Of a stretch of DNA of 64,000 nt, positions 41,998-50,453 are shown piece by piece; positions within the stretch are counted from its first letter, which is position 1, and every line of letters starts with the position of its first letter. The stretch covers positions 248,001 through 312,000 of the forward strand of contig JAEYAW010000031.1 in the NCBI GenBank assembly GCA_023404675.1, read 5' to 3'. Source of the DNA: Pseudomonadota bacterium. GTDB lineage: Bacteria > Pseudomonadota > Alphaproteobacteria > Rhizobiales > Xanthobacteraceae. The position numbers were made by a program, and so were the translations under genes. Under the pieces are notes generated by a model. That model did no database searches. It was not told where the DNA came from and saw only the letters and a program-made list of their open reading frames with translations.

Positions 41998-43641
41998 ATG
42001 ACCAGCAAAATGAATCGCCGCGAATTTATCGGCCGCACCGCCGTGGCGGCCGGCGTCGTCACCCTCGCCGGTGGTCTGCCCGGCGCATCGATCAACACCG
42101 CCGAGGCGCTCGACGCGAGCTACGACTATATCATCTGCGGCGCGGGCTCCGCCGGCTGCGTGCTCGCCAACCGCCTGAGCGAGGATGGCGCGCGCGTCTT
42201 GCTGATCGAGGCCGGCGGCCCCGACGACAGCGAGAAGATCTCAACGCCAATCCGCGTGATCGAATTGTGGAATTCGCCCTACGACTGGGCCTACTGGACC
42301 ACGCCGCAGAAGCACGCCGACAATCGCAAGCTGTTCTGGCCGCGCGGCAAGACGCTTGGCGGCTCGTCCTCGCTCAACGGCATGATCTATGTGCGCGGTG
42401 CGCCGACGGACTATGACCGCTGGGCAAGCTGGGGCAACGAGGGATGGGACTGGAAGAGCGTACTGCCCTACTTCCTCAAGTCCGAGGACTACGACGGCGA
42501 GCCATCCGCCTATCACGCCAAGGGCGGCCTGCTGCACGTGACCTCGGAAGTGAAGCCGCATCCGGTCAACATCGCGATGATGGAAGCCGCCGTGCAGGCA
42601 GGACATCCCTACAATCCGGACTGTAACGGCGAGAGCCAGATGGGCGTCGGCTTTTGCGATCTCAACACCCGCGACGGGCTGCGCCAGTCCACCGCCGTGG
42701 CCTTCCTGCGTCCGGCGCTGGAACGGAAGAATCTCACGCTGATCACCAATGCGCGCGTCCACAAGATTGAGATCGACAACGGCCGCGCCACCGGCGTCAC
42801 CTACATGCAGCAGGGCGCGATGCATACCGTGAAGGCAACGCGCGAGATCATCGTGTCGGGCGGCGCGATCGAGAGTCCGCGCATCCTGATGCTGTCCGGC
42901 ATCGGTCCGCGCGCGCCGCTCGAAAAACTCGGCATCGCCGTGAAGAAGGAGTTGCCCGGCGTCGGGCAGAACCTGCACGATCACACGCTGCTGCCCGTGA
43001 CATGGGAAGCGTCCAAGCCGGTGCCGCCGCCGAACAACACGGGCGTGACACCGCTGCATGTCCATCTGTTCGCCAAGACCTCACCGGATCGTCCCGAACC
43101 GGACATGCAGCCGCTTGGCCTGTTCGCGCCGTATTACGCGCCGGAGCAGGACGGATCGGTGGCGAACGCCTTCACATTCAACGCGGGCGGCGTGAAGCCG
43201 ACCTCGCGCGGCGAGGTGCGGCTGACCTCGGCGAATCCCGAAGCGCCCATCGAACTCGACATCAACGTGCTGGCCACCGACTACGACGTGAAAACGCTCG
43301 TGACCTGCATCAAGATGCTGCGCCAGATCGCCGAGCAGAAGGCGCTCAAGGCGTGGATCAAGCGCGAGATCTATCCCGGCCCGGCAGCAAAGACCGACGA
43401 GCAGCTTGCGGCCTACGCCCGCTCGGCGGTGATGTCCTATCATCACCAGTGCGGCACCTGTAAGATGGGTACCGACAAGACAGCGGTGGTCGATCCGCAG
43501 TTGCGGGTTCATGGCGTCGCCGGCCTGCGCGTCGCGGACGCCTCGATCATGCCGGAGGTGACGACCGGCAATACCAACGCGCCCGTCATCATGATCGCAG
43601 AGAAGGCCGCCGACATGATCAAGGCCGCGCAGAAATCATGA
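41998..43641 (+). CDS. GMC-family FAD oxidoreductase, Tat-exported (choline dehydrogenase-like)
   Basis: A 547-residue flavoprotein. The Tat signal NRREFIGRTAVAAG occupies residues 6-19. FAD binding is through YIICGAGSAGCVLANRL and LIEAGG; GMC signatures are GKTLGGSSSLNGMIYVRG and SGGAIESPRILMLSGIG. The C-terminal active-site histidine lies in YHHQCGTCKMG and the second catalytic position is Asn in TGNTNAPV. It oxidises a primary alcohol, probably in the periplasm, with the dehydrogenase upstream acting on an aldehyde in the cytoplasm. Export of only one partner makes direct channelling unlikely. Confidence 0.92.
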   Translation: MTSKMNRREFIGRTAVAAGVVTLAGGLPGASINTAEALDASYDYIICGAGSAGCVLANRLSEDGARVLLIEAGGPDDSEKISTPIRVIELWNSPYDWAYWTTPQKHADNRKLFWPRGKTLGGSSSLNGMIYVRGAPTDYDRWASWGNEGWDWKSVLPYFLKSEDYDGEPSAYHAKGGLLHVTSEVKPHPVNIAMMEAAVQAGHPYNPDCNGESQMGVGFCDLNTRDGLRQSTAVAFLRPALERKNLTLITNARVHKIEIDNGRATGVTYMQQGAMHTVKATREIIVSGGAIESPRILMLSGIGPRAPLEKLGIAVKKELPGVGQNLHDHTLLPVTWEASKPVPPPNNTGVTPLHVHLFAKTSPDRPEPDMQPLGLFAPYYAPEQDGSVANAFTFNAGGVKPTSRGEVRLTSANPEAPIELDINVLATDYDVKTLVTCIKMLRQIAEQKALKAWIKREIYPGPAAKTDEQLAAYARSAVMSYHHQCGTCKMGTDKTAVVDPQLRVHGVAGLRVADASIMPEVTTGNTNAPVIMIAEKAADMIKAAQKS

Positions 43642-43647
43642 CAAAGT

Positions 43648-43671
43648 GGCCGCGCCGTCACAGGCGCGGCC
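43648..43671 (+). terminator. Hairpin after the GMC oxidoreductase gene
   Basis: A perfect 9-bp stem GGCCGCGCC (43648-43656) and GGCGCGGCC (43663-43671) with a 6-base loop, starting 6 bases after the stop codon. No T-tract follows, so intrinsic termination would be weak; it may act as an mRNA 3'-end stabiliser. Confidence 0.5.
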
Positions 43672-43674
43672 TCA

Positions 43675-43706
43675 TCTCCGGTTCGGCTTCTCTCCGGTTC
43701 GGCTTC
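43675..43706. repeat. 16-bp perfect tandem duplication
   Basis: TCTCCGGTTCGGCTTC occurs twice head-to-tail (43675-43690 and 43691-43706) in the gap between the GMC gene and the copper-related genes. It looks like a local slippage duplication. Confidence 0.9.
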
Positions 43707-43864
43707 AAAAATCCGAGCCTTGCTTCGCGGCCTTGGCGAGGGCGCCGCGAAATCGTCCTTCCGCGCATCTGGCATATCGCCATTTCGCCGCGTCCCGATT
43801 TTTGCTTGGCGGCCAGGGCATTCTGACCTATCCTCCGCATACCATGCATGGCGGAAGGTGGACG

Positions 43865-44320
43865 ATGTTCGTCCGGTGGACACGAGCGGCCAGGAGACAG
43901 GCGGCGCGCCTCATCGCGCTGGCTTATATCCTGTGCGTGCTCGCGCCGGTCGCCGCGCTCGCCGCCGGAACCGGGTCCGCTCCGTGCCTCAGCGATCTTC
44001 AGGCCGCGTCGCCCGCCGGGATGAAGATGTATGAGACCTCCGCGCATCGTCACGGATCGATGCCGCACGATGCGGCCGCTCACCACGCCGGCATGCTTCA
44101 CGATCACCATACCGAGGATGGTGACAAGGCCGCCGACAGCCGGCACGATCACGGCAACGCGCAGGCCCTCTGCTGCGCCATGATGTGCGTGTCCGGGCTG
44201 CCGGCCGAGTTTGCCGCCATGGCAGGCATCTCGCAGCCGATAGCCGTGGACCACACGTGCCCGCGGATGCATCTGAGCGGCAAGGACGCCTCCCCGCTCT
44301 ACCGTCCCCCCATCGCCTGA
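43865..44320 (+). CDS. Exported His-rich protein (DUF2946-like), probably copper-related
   Basis: A 151-residue protein with a signal peptide or anchor (RLIALAYILCVLAPVAALAA) and a His/Met/Asp-rich middle (HRHGSMPHD, HHAGML, HDHHTEDG, SRHDHGN), then a CCAMMC cluster. Such spacing suggests metal binding, with copper favoured by the multicopper oxidase and CusF-like genes downstream. GGAAGGTGG precedes ATG 43865; an in-frame ATG at 43844 is possible. Not assigned to a characterised protein. Confidence 0.7.
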   Translation: MFVRWTRAARRQAARLIALAYILCVLAPVAALAAGTGSAPCLSDLQAASPAGMKMYETSAHRHGSMPHDAAAHHAGMLHDHHTEDGDKAADSRHDHGNAQALCCAMMCVSGLPAEFAAMAGISQPIAVDHTCPRMHLSGKDASPLYRPPIA

Positions 44321-44390
44321 TCCGACAGATCGCCGGAGCCGCGCCCCGCGCGGCGGCTTCTCGTGTCATCGACGGATTCAGGATTGTTTC

Positions 44391-44669
44391 ATGTTCGCAC
44401 CTCTTCGGGCCGCGACCGTGCCGGCGTGGACAACGCACGCGCGGCCGGGCCGCGCCATCGTCGGCCTCGCCATGGCCGCGGCGCTGCTCGGCGGCTGCAC
44501 GCCGCAGACCGTTTCGCTCGCACGCGATCCCGCCGATCCCGGCGCCGCCGTCCCGCGTGTCGCCTACCGCTCCGGCATCGCGCCTTATACGGGTCTGAGG
44601 CCATCAGCCCCGGCATCGTGGACCGATCGCAACAACGCGGTCACGCCACGCCCCGGCTCCGACCGCTAG
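44391..44669 (+). CDS. Small predicted lipoprotein
   Basis: A 92-residue protein with a lipobox LLGGC (Cys about residue 36) after a hydrophobic segment, then a Pro/Ala/Asp-rich tail without recognisable domain. It ends 9 bases before the TolC-like gene and is likely co-transcribed. Function unknown; it might support assembly of the outer-membrane protein. Confidence 0.6.
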   Translation: MFAPLRAATVPAWTTHARPGRAIVGLAMAAALLGGCTPQTVSLARDPADPGAAVPRVAYRSGIAPYTGLRPSAPASWTDRNNAVTPRPGSDR

Positions 44670-44678
44670 GGGGCTCCG

Positions 44679-46112
44679 ATGACAAGGATCGGACTCAAGA
44701 CCACCGCCCGTCTTGCAACGGTGACGAGCGCGCTGCTGCTTTCGGGCTGCATGGCCTTCTCGCCGGACGCGGGCATGACGATCGTTTCGGACGTCACCAC
44801 GCAAGCCATCGCCAAGACGGCGGTGTCGGTGAAGACGCCGGCGCAGGCCGAGCAGGCGGACGCCGCGGTCAAACGGCTGCTGGCGCGGCCACTGACGGCG
44901 GACAGCGCAGTGCAGATCGCGCTCATCAACAACAAGGGACTTCAGGCGATCTACAACGAACTGGCGCTGGCCGAAGCCGATGCGATTCAGGAGAGCCTGC
45001 CGCCGAACCCCACCTTTTCGGCCTCGCGGATCACCGGCAACGGCGCGAGCGAGATCGAAAAGCAGGTGGTCGGCGACGTCCTCGCCCTCGCCACGCTGCC
45101 GGTCCGCAGCGATATCGCGCGCGACCGCTTCCGGCAGGCGCAGCTCGCGGCCGCGCTCGAAACCCTGCGCCTCGCCGCCGAAACGCGGCGCGCGTATATT
45201 TCCGCCGTCGCCGGCAACGAACTGGCGATCCTGCTGACGAGCGCGAAGACGACGGCCGCGTCCACCGCGCAGCTCGCGAAGAAACTCGGCGAGACCGGCG
45301 CGCTCAACAAGCTCGATCAGGCCCGCGAGCAGGTGTTCTATGCCGAGACCACCGCCGACCTCGCGGCGGCGAAGCAGGCGGCGTCAAGCTCGCGCGAGCG
45401 TTTGATCCGTCTGATGGGATTGTGGGGCGGCGACCTCGCTTTCCGGCTGCCCGAGCGGCTGCCGTCCTTGCCGCGCGCGCCGCGCACGTTGCCCGACATC
45501 GAGGTCGCGGCCGTCGGGCACCGGCTTGATCTTCAGATCGCGCGCATCGACGTCGTGGCGCTCGCCAAATCGCTCGAACTGACGCAGGCGACGCGCTTCG
45601 TCACGCTGCTGGACGTCTCCGGCATCGGCAAGCGCACGCGCGATCCCGACACCAGTGTATTTCGCGAGCGCGGCCTCGAGGTGCAGTTCCAGATCCCGAT
45701 CTTCGACGGCGGCGAGGTGCGCGTGCGGCAGGCCACCGAAATCTACAACAACGCGTTCAACCGGCTGACCGAAAAAGCCGTCAACGTGCGCTCGGAGGCC
45801 CGCGACGCGTATCGCTCGTATCGGGCGACTTACGACATCGCGCGTCACTACCAGAAGGAGGTTCTGCCGCTGCGACAGATCATCAGCGAGGAGATGCAAC
45901 TGCGGCTGTCGGGCATGCAGGTGGATGTGTTCGCGCTGCTGATCGAAGCGCGGCAGCAGATCGCCTCGCAGCGTGCCGCACTCGGCGCGAAGCGGGATTT
46001 CTGGCTCGCCGAATCCGATCTGCGAGCGGTGATCTATGGCGGCGCCGGAGGCAGCGGCAGCAGCGCATCAACGGTGAGCGTGGCGCAGGCGCCCGCCGCT
46101 GGCGCGCACTAG
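44679..46112 (+). CDS. TolC-family outer membrane efflux lipoprotein
   Basis: A 477-residue outer-membrane factor. A signal peptide with lipobox LLSGC (Cys about 24) suggests a lipid anchor as in NodT/OprM-type proteins. Two repeated coiled-coil halves are visible, with long Ala/Glu/Arg-rich helices (for example 150-230 and 335-440). TolC proteins form the outer-membrane duct of efflux pumps. No inner-membrane pump or adaptor gene is next to it, unlike CusABC loci. The neighbouring oxidase and CusF-like genes suggest copper export. Confidence 0.85.
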   Translation: MTRIGLKTTARLATVTSALLLSGCMAFSPDAGMTIVSDVTTQAIAKTAVSVKTPAQAEQADAAVKRLLARPLTADSAVQIALINNKGLQAIYNELALAEADAIQESLPPNPTFSASRITGNGASEIEKQVVGDVLALATLPVRSDIARDRFRQAQLAAALETLRLAAETRRAYISAVAGNELAILLTSAKTTAASTAQLAKKLGETGALNKLDQAREQVFYAETTADLAAAKQAASSSRERLIRLMGLWGGDLAFRLPERLPSLPRAPRTLPDIEVAAVGHRLDLQIARIDVVALAKSLELTQATRFVTLLDVSGIGKRTRDPDTSVFRERGLEVQFQIPIFDGGEVRVRQATEIYNNAFNRLTEKAVNVRSEARDAYRSYRATYDIARHYQKEVLPLRQIISEEMQLRLSGMQVDVFALLIEARQQIASQRAALGAKRDFWLAESDLRAVIYGGAGGSGSSASTVSVAQAPAAGAH

Positions 46113-46150
46113 AGGCTCGCATGCTTGTGGCGAAACACGCCCCCGGTCGC

Positions 46151-46271
46151 GCTGAGCGCCCCCTCTCCTTCAGGGAGAGGGTTGAGGTGAGAGGATCAGG
46201 CAACTGGATCAGGACACCCCCTCACCCGGATCGCTCACGCGATGCGACCTCTCCCCGAAGGGGAGAGGTGA
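46151..46271. repeat. Dispersed GC-rich intergenic repeat, copy 2
   Basis: A second copy of the element at 21565-21684, here between co-directional TolC-like and multicopper oxidase genes. It shares the end blocks, GTGAG-GGA-like segment, the 16-mer CCTCACCCGGATCGCT and the ACCTCTCCCC/GGGAGAGGTGA arm. The left arm folds as CCCTCTCCTTCAGGGAGAGGG and the right arm as CCTCTCCCC-GAA-GGGGAGAGG, a perfect 9-bp hairpin. Confidence 0.85.
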
Positions 46272-46318
46272 AGACGGCAATTCCATCTCAACCTGAAACG
46301 CTCTGAAGGAGCGACGCA

Positions 46319-47665
46319 ATGTTTTCGCGAAGAGGTTTTCTCGGGACCGCGGCTCTGGTCGGCGCGAGCGCCGTCAGTGGCCGCGTGCAGGCGGCCGCGA
46401 TCCCCGAAGCCGCGACCATGGACAAGCCCGGCACGCAGCCGCCGCTTCCGCCCGCCTCCGGCCAGGACTATCGCCCGGTGGTGACGCTGAACGGCTGGAC
46501 GCTGCCATGGCGCATGAACGGCGACTGGAAGGAATTCCATCTGGTCGCCGAGCCGGTGGTGCGCGAGTTCGCGCCGGGTATGAAGGTCAATCTGTGGGGC
46601 TACAACGGGCAAGCGCCAGGACCGACCATCGAGGCGGTGGAAGGTGACAAGGTCCGCATCTTCGTCACCAACCGGCTGCCCGAGCACACCACGGTGCACT
46701 GGCACGGCATGATCGTGCCGAGCGGCATGGACGGCGTCGGCGGTCTGAGCCAGCCGCACATCCCGCCGGGAAAAACCTTCGTCTACGAGTTCGAGATCAA
46801 GACCAGCGGCACTTTCATGTACCACCCGCATTCCGACGAAATGGTGCAGATGGCCATGGGCATGATGGGCATGATCGTGGTGCATCCGCGCGATCCCGCG
46901 TTCCGGCCGGTGGACCGCGACTTCGTGTTCGTCATGAGCACGTACCTCGTAGAACCCGGCACCTATCTGCCCAAGGTCAACGAGATGACCGACTTCAACA
47001 TGTGGACCTGGAACAGCCGGGTCTATCCCGGCATCGATCCGCTGGCGGTGCGCCTTGGAGATCGCGTACGCGTGCGGATCGGCAACCTCACCATGACCAA
47101 CCATCCGATCCATCTGCACGGTCACACCTTCAAGGTGACCTGCACCGACGGCGGCTGGGTGCCGGAGACCGCGCAGTATCCGGAGACGACCACCGACGTG
47201 CCGGTCGGCGCGGTGCGGGTGTTCGACATGATCGCGGACAATCCCGGCGACTGGGCGTTTCACTGCCACAAGTCACATCACACCATGAATGCGATGGGCC
47301 ACGACATGCAGAACTTCATCGGCGTGTCGCGCGGCGATCTCGCAAAGGCTCTTGGACGGCTCGCGCCGGACGCCATGGTGATGGGATCGACCGGCATGGC
47401 GATGGGCGGCATGGAGATGCCCGGGCCCGACAACACGCTGCCGATGATGACCGGAACCGGCCAGTTCGGCCCCATCGAGATGGGCGGCATGTTCACCGTG
47501 ATGAAGGTGCGCGAGGATCTCGCACCCGGCGATTACAGCGATCCCGGCGACTATAAACATCCGCCGGGCACCGTCGCCTACGAGGTCGCAGCCCCAGCGG
47601 CGGCACCGCCCCGTGCCCCCCGGCAACACGCGCCGGCATCACCGCACGGCGCGCACAAGGGATGA
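46319..47665 (+). CDS. Multicopper oxidase (CopA/CumA-like), Tat-exported
   Basis: A 448-residue periplasmic oxidase with Tat signal SRRGFLGTAAL (residues 3-13). Copper ligands are present in order: HWHG (about 130), HPHSDE (about 166), HPIHLHGH (about 262) and HCHKSHHTMNAM (about 318), which holds the type 1 and type 3 ligands. A Met/Gly-rich C-terminal patch (GMAMGGMEM, PMMTGTG) can bind extra Cu(I). It probably oxidises Cu(I) to less toxic Cu(II). GAAGGAG precedes the ATG. The CusF-like gene follows 55 bases after. Confidence 0.93.
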   Translation: MFSRRGFLGTAALVGASAVSGRVQAAAIPEAATMDKPGTQPPLPPASGQDYRPVVTLNGWTLPWRMNGDWKEFHLVAEPVVREFAPGMKVNLWGYNGQAPGPTIEAVEGDKVRIFVTNRLPEHTTVHWHGMIVPSGMDGVGGLSQPHIPPGKTFVYEFEIKTSGTFMYHPHSDEMVQMAMGMMGMIVVHPRDPAFRPVDRDFVFVMSTYLVEPGTYLPKVNEMTDFNMWTWNSRVYPGIDPLAVRLGDRVRVRIGNLTMTNHPIHLHGHTFKVTCTDGGWVPETAQYPETTTDVPVGAVRVFDMIADNPGDWAFHCHKSHHTMNAMGHDMQNFIGVSRGDLAKALGRLAPDAMVMGSTGMAMGGMEMPGPDNTLPMMTGTGQFGPIEMGGMFTVMKVREDLAPGDYSDPGDYKHPPGTVAYEVAAPAAAPPRAPRQHAPASPHGAHKG

Positions 47666-47720
47666 GGCGTGACATCGCGGCCATACGCCGCACGATTCAC
47701 CACAACTCATGGAGACAACG

Positions 47721-48020
47721 ATGCAAAAGACAATGAACCGGATGACCGCTGCCGTGCTCTCGGCAGGCCTGATGCTCAGCGTGGCGCTGGCGCAGGACGC
47801 CGCGATCGACGGCGAAGTGAGAAAGATCGACGAGGGTGCGGGAAAGATCACGCTCAGGCACGGCCCGGCCAAGAGTCTGGGCATGGATGAGCCGATGACC
47901 ATGGTCTATCGCGTCAAGGACGCGGCGATGCTCAAGCAGGTCAAGGTCGGTGACAAGATCAAGTTCGACGCCGAGAATGGCAGCAGCGGCTACACCGTGA
48001 CCAAAATCGTGAAGAAATAG
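47721..48020 (+). CDS. CusF-like periplasmic copper-binding protein
   Basis: A 99-residue small protein with a signal peptide and the five-stranded CusF fold: GEVRKIDEGAGKITLRHGP and MDEPMTMVYRV. The His and two Met ligands (H, M-x-M) of CusF are conserved. The stacking tryptophan of E. coli CusF (in WPEMTM) is missing; the matching segment reads DEPMTM. It would be a periplasmic Cu(I)/Ag(I) chaperone. ATG 47721 is preceded by GGAG; an upstream in-frame ATG at 47709 is less well placed. Confidence 0.85.
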   Translation: MQKTMNRMTAAVLSAGLMLSVALAQDAAIDGEVRKIDEGAGKITLRHGPAKSLGMDEPMTMVYRVKDAAMLKQVKVGDKIKFDAENGSSGYTVTKIVKK

Positions 48021-48285
48021 TTTTCTATTTTCCGATCCGCGTTTGGTGAGATTGTTTCGGGCCGGGGCATGGATACACGTCATCCGCTCCGCCCGCGGCT
48101 CGCTCCTGATCCTTCGACCAGTTTTCCGGAATCGCACACAATACAACCTGGGAGAAGAACGTCCCCGCCGCAACACGCCTTTCGAGAAGCCGTTTTTGAA
48201 ATCATCTTATCATTGGAACAACAATCTCAGCATCTTGCCTTAGCTTTTTTGTCCAAGGTTCACGATCGAAACGGACGAAACGGAT

Positions 48286-49251
48286 ATGAGCACCACACGT
48301 CGATCCACATTGCTGCTGGGCGCAGCCCTGGCGTTTTCCCTCTCGGGGGGACTGGCTCTTCCCGCCTCTGCCGACGATTTGAAGGAAGTTCGCATCGGCT
48401 TTCAGCGCGCCGGAATTTTCCCCGCGGTGAAACAGCGCCAGACGCTTGAGAACGTGTTCAAGCCGCGCGGCATCACGGTGAAATGGGTCGAGTTCCAGTT
48501 CGGCCCGCCGCTGCTCGAGGCGCTGAACACCGGCAACGTCGATTTCGGCTATACCGGCGACGCCCCGCCGATCTTCGCCCAGGCCGCCCGCGCAAATCTT
48601 CTTTATGTTGCGGCGCTTCCCTCCGCCGGCTCCAACGAGGCGGTGATCGTTCCGGCGGATTCACCGATCAAGACCCTCGCCGATCTCAAGGGCAAGCGGA
48701 TCGGATTTGCCAAGGGCTCAAGCTCCCACAACACCACGGTCGCTGCGCTGGAGAAGGCCGGCATCGCCTATACCGATGTGACGCCTGTCTATCTGACACC
48801 GGCCGACGCGGTGGCCGCATTCGCAGGTGGACGGATCGACGCCTGGACCATCTGGGATCCCTATCTCGCGCTCGCCGAGAAGAACAGCAAGGTCCGCGTG
48901 CTGGCCTCTGCGAAGGATGTGCATCAGGCCAATGCCTTCTTCCTCGCCAACAAGGACTTCACCAGCAAGCACCCCGACACCGTGGCGTTGCTGAACCAGA
49001 CCTTCGCCAACGAGTCGAAGTGGGCCGACGGGCACAGGTCGGAGATCGCCACGAGCCTGTCCGAGGCGACCGGCGTCGATCACGAGGCCATCACCCGCGC
49101 TGTGAACCGTTCGCTGTTCCTCGTCACACCGATCACCGACGAGATCATCAAGACCCAGCAAACCACGGCGGACCGGTTTCATAAGCTGGGGCTGATCCCC
49201 AAGCCCATCTCCGTGCAGGAGATCGTCTGGAAATGGACGCCGAACTCATGA
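48286..49251 (+). CDS. ssuA: Aliphatic sulfonate ABC transporter substrate-binding protein (first copy)
   Basis: A 321-residue periplasmic binding protein with a signal peptide ending near PASA-DD. The SsuA/TauA-type sequence includes VRIGFQRAG near the N-terminus, VDFGYTGDAPPIFAQAA and GRIDAWTIWDPYLALAE. It binds alkanesulfonates for uptake. It lies in tandem with a second, diverged paralogue and upstream of ssuD, ssuC and ssuB. The roughly 265-base gap upstream presumably holds the promoter, but no clear -35/-10 was picked. Confidence 0.92.
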   Translation: MSTTRRSTLLLGAALAFSLSGGLALPASADDLKEVRIGFQRAGIFPAVKQRQTLENVFKPRGITVKWVEFQFGPPLLEALNTGNVDFGYTGDAPPIFAQAARANLLYVAALPSAGSNEAVIVPADSPIKTLADLKGKRIGFAKGSSSHNTTVAALEKAGIAYTDVTPVYLTPADAVAAFAGGRIDAWTIWDPYLALAEKNSKVRVLASAKDVHQANAFFLANKDFTSKHPDTVALLNQTFANESKWADGHRSEIATSLSEATGVDHEAITRAVNRSLFLVTPITDEIIKTQQTTADRFHKLGLIPKPISVQEIVWKWTPNS

Positions 49252-49450
49252 GGTGAACGCGCCGGCGGCGCAAAAACAGCGCCGCCAGCGCCCGGGCCGG
49301 AAGTATTTTCGTCTCCAGCGGGCACTGATCGGGGAATGGTTTGGGCGTGGAAGCGCATCAAAGAGCATTCCTGTCGTTATTTCCCCGGCCCTCTGGACGG
49401 CCCGTCCTCATGAACACACTTTGAACGACTGCTGCCGACGGAGAAATCCA

Positions 49451-50404
49451 ATGCATCGCCGCCATCTTCTCAAGGCTTTTGGCTCGGCCGCGCTGATCGC
49501 TGCTTCGGGCGCGCCCGCCGTATTCGCCCAGTCGCAAACCAAGGAATTGCGGATCGGTTACCAGAAGAACGGCGTGCTCGTCGTCGCGCGCCAGCGCCGC
49601 ACGCTGGAGGATGCACTCGCGCCCAAGGGGATCGCCGTCAACTGGGTCGAATTCTCGTCCGGGCCGCCGATGATGGAGGCGATGAACAACGGCCGCATCG
49701 ATCTCGGCGCGGTCGGCGATTCCCCGCCGATCTTCGCGCAGGCCGCGGGGGCCGCCATCGTCTATGTCGCCGGCCAGCCGATCACGAACGGCCAGGGCAT
49801 TCTGGTGCCCGCCTCGTCCCCGATCAAAACCATCGCCGAACTGAAGGGAAAGCGGGTCGGATTCACCAAGGCGTCCAGCGCACACAACATCGTGGTGCGG
49901 ACGCTGGAAAAGGCGGGGCTGACCTATCAGGACATCACCCCGGTCTATCTCGCTCCGCCCGACGCCGGGCCGGCGTTCGGCAATGGCAGCATCGACGCCT
50001 GGGCGATCTGGGATCCCTATTTCGCCGTCGGCGAGGTAAAGCAGAACGGCCGCGTTCTGATCAACGCGCACGAGGTCACCAAGACCAACTCGTTCTATAT
50101 CGCCAATCGCGATTTCGCCCGCGACAACGGACCTCTCCTCAAGACGGCGATCGACACGCTGGCCGAAACCGCACGCTGGGCCGAGGCCCATCGCGACGAC
50201 GTCGCCCGGACGCTCGCCGCCGTGACGGGACTGCCGCTCGATATCCAGACCATCGCGGCGAACCGCTCCTCCTTCGTCATCGGCGGCGTCACCGACGACA
50301 TCATCGCCACGCAGCAGGGCGTGGCCGACCGCTTCCACAAGCTCGGCCTTATTCCAAAGCCGATCAATGTCCGCGACGCTGTATGGCGTCCGACGCAAAC
50401 CTGA
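49451..50404 (+). CDS. ssuA: Aliphatic sulfonate ABC transporter substrate-binding protein (second copy)
   Basis: A 317-residue paralogue of the preceding protein with the same layout: signal peptide ending at VFA-QS, RIGYQKNGVLVVARQRRTLE, IDLGAVGDSPPIFAQAAG and SIDAWAIWDPYFAVGE. The two copies differ clearly, so this is an old duplication, perhaps for different sulfonates. GGAGAAATCCA precedes ATG 49451. About 200 bases separate it from the first copy, and ssuD starts about 50 bases after its end. Confidence 0.92.
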   Translation: MHRRHLLKAFGSAALIAASGAPAVFAQSQTKELRIGYQKNGVLVVARQRRTLEDALAPKGIAVNWVEFSSGPPMMEAMNNGRIDLGAVGDSPPIFAQAAGAAIVYVAGQPITNGQGILVPASSPIKTIAELKGKRVGFTKASSAHNIVVRTLEKAGLTYQDITPVYLAPPDAGPAFGNGSIDAWAIWDPYFAVGEVKQNGRVLINAHEVTKTNSFYIANRDFARDNGPLLKTAIDTLAETARWAEAHRDDVARTLAAVTGLPLDIQTIAANRSSFVIGGVTDDIIATQQGVADRFHKLGLIPKPINVRDAVWRPTQT

Positions 50405-50453
50405 ATTCATCGCCCTTCCGACATCCGATCCGAACCGCAACGAGCCACGCATC

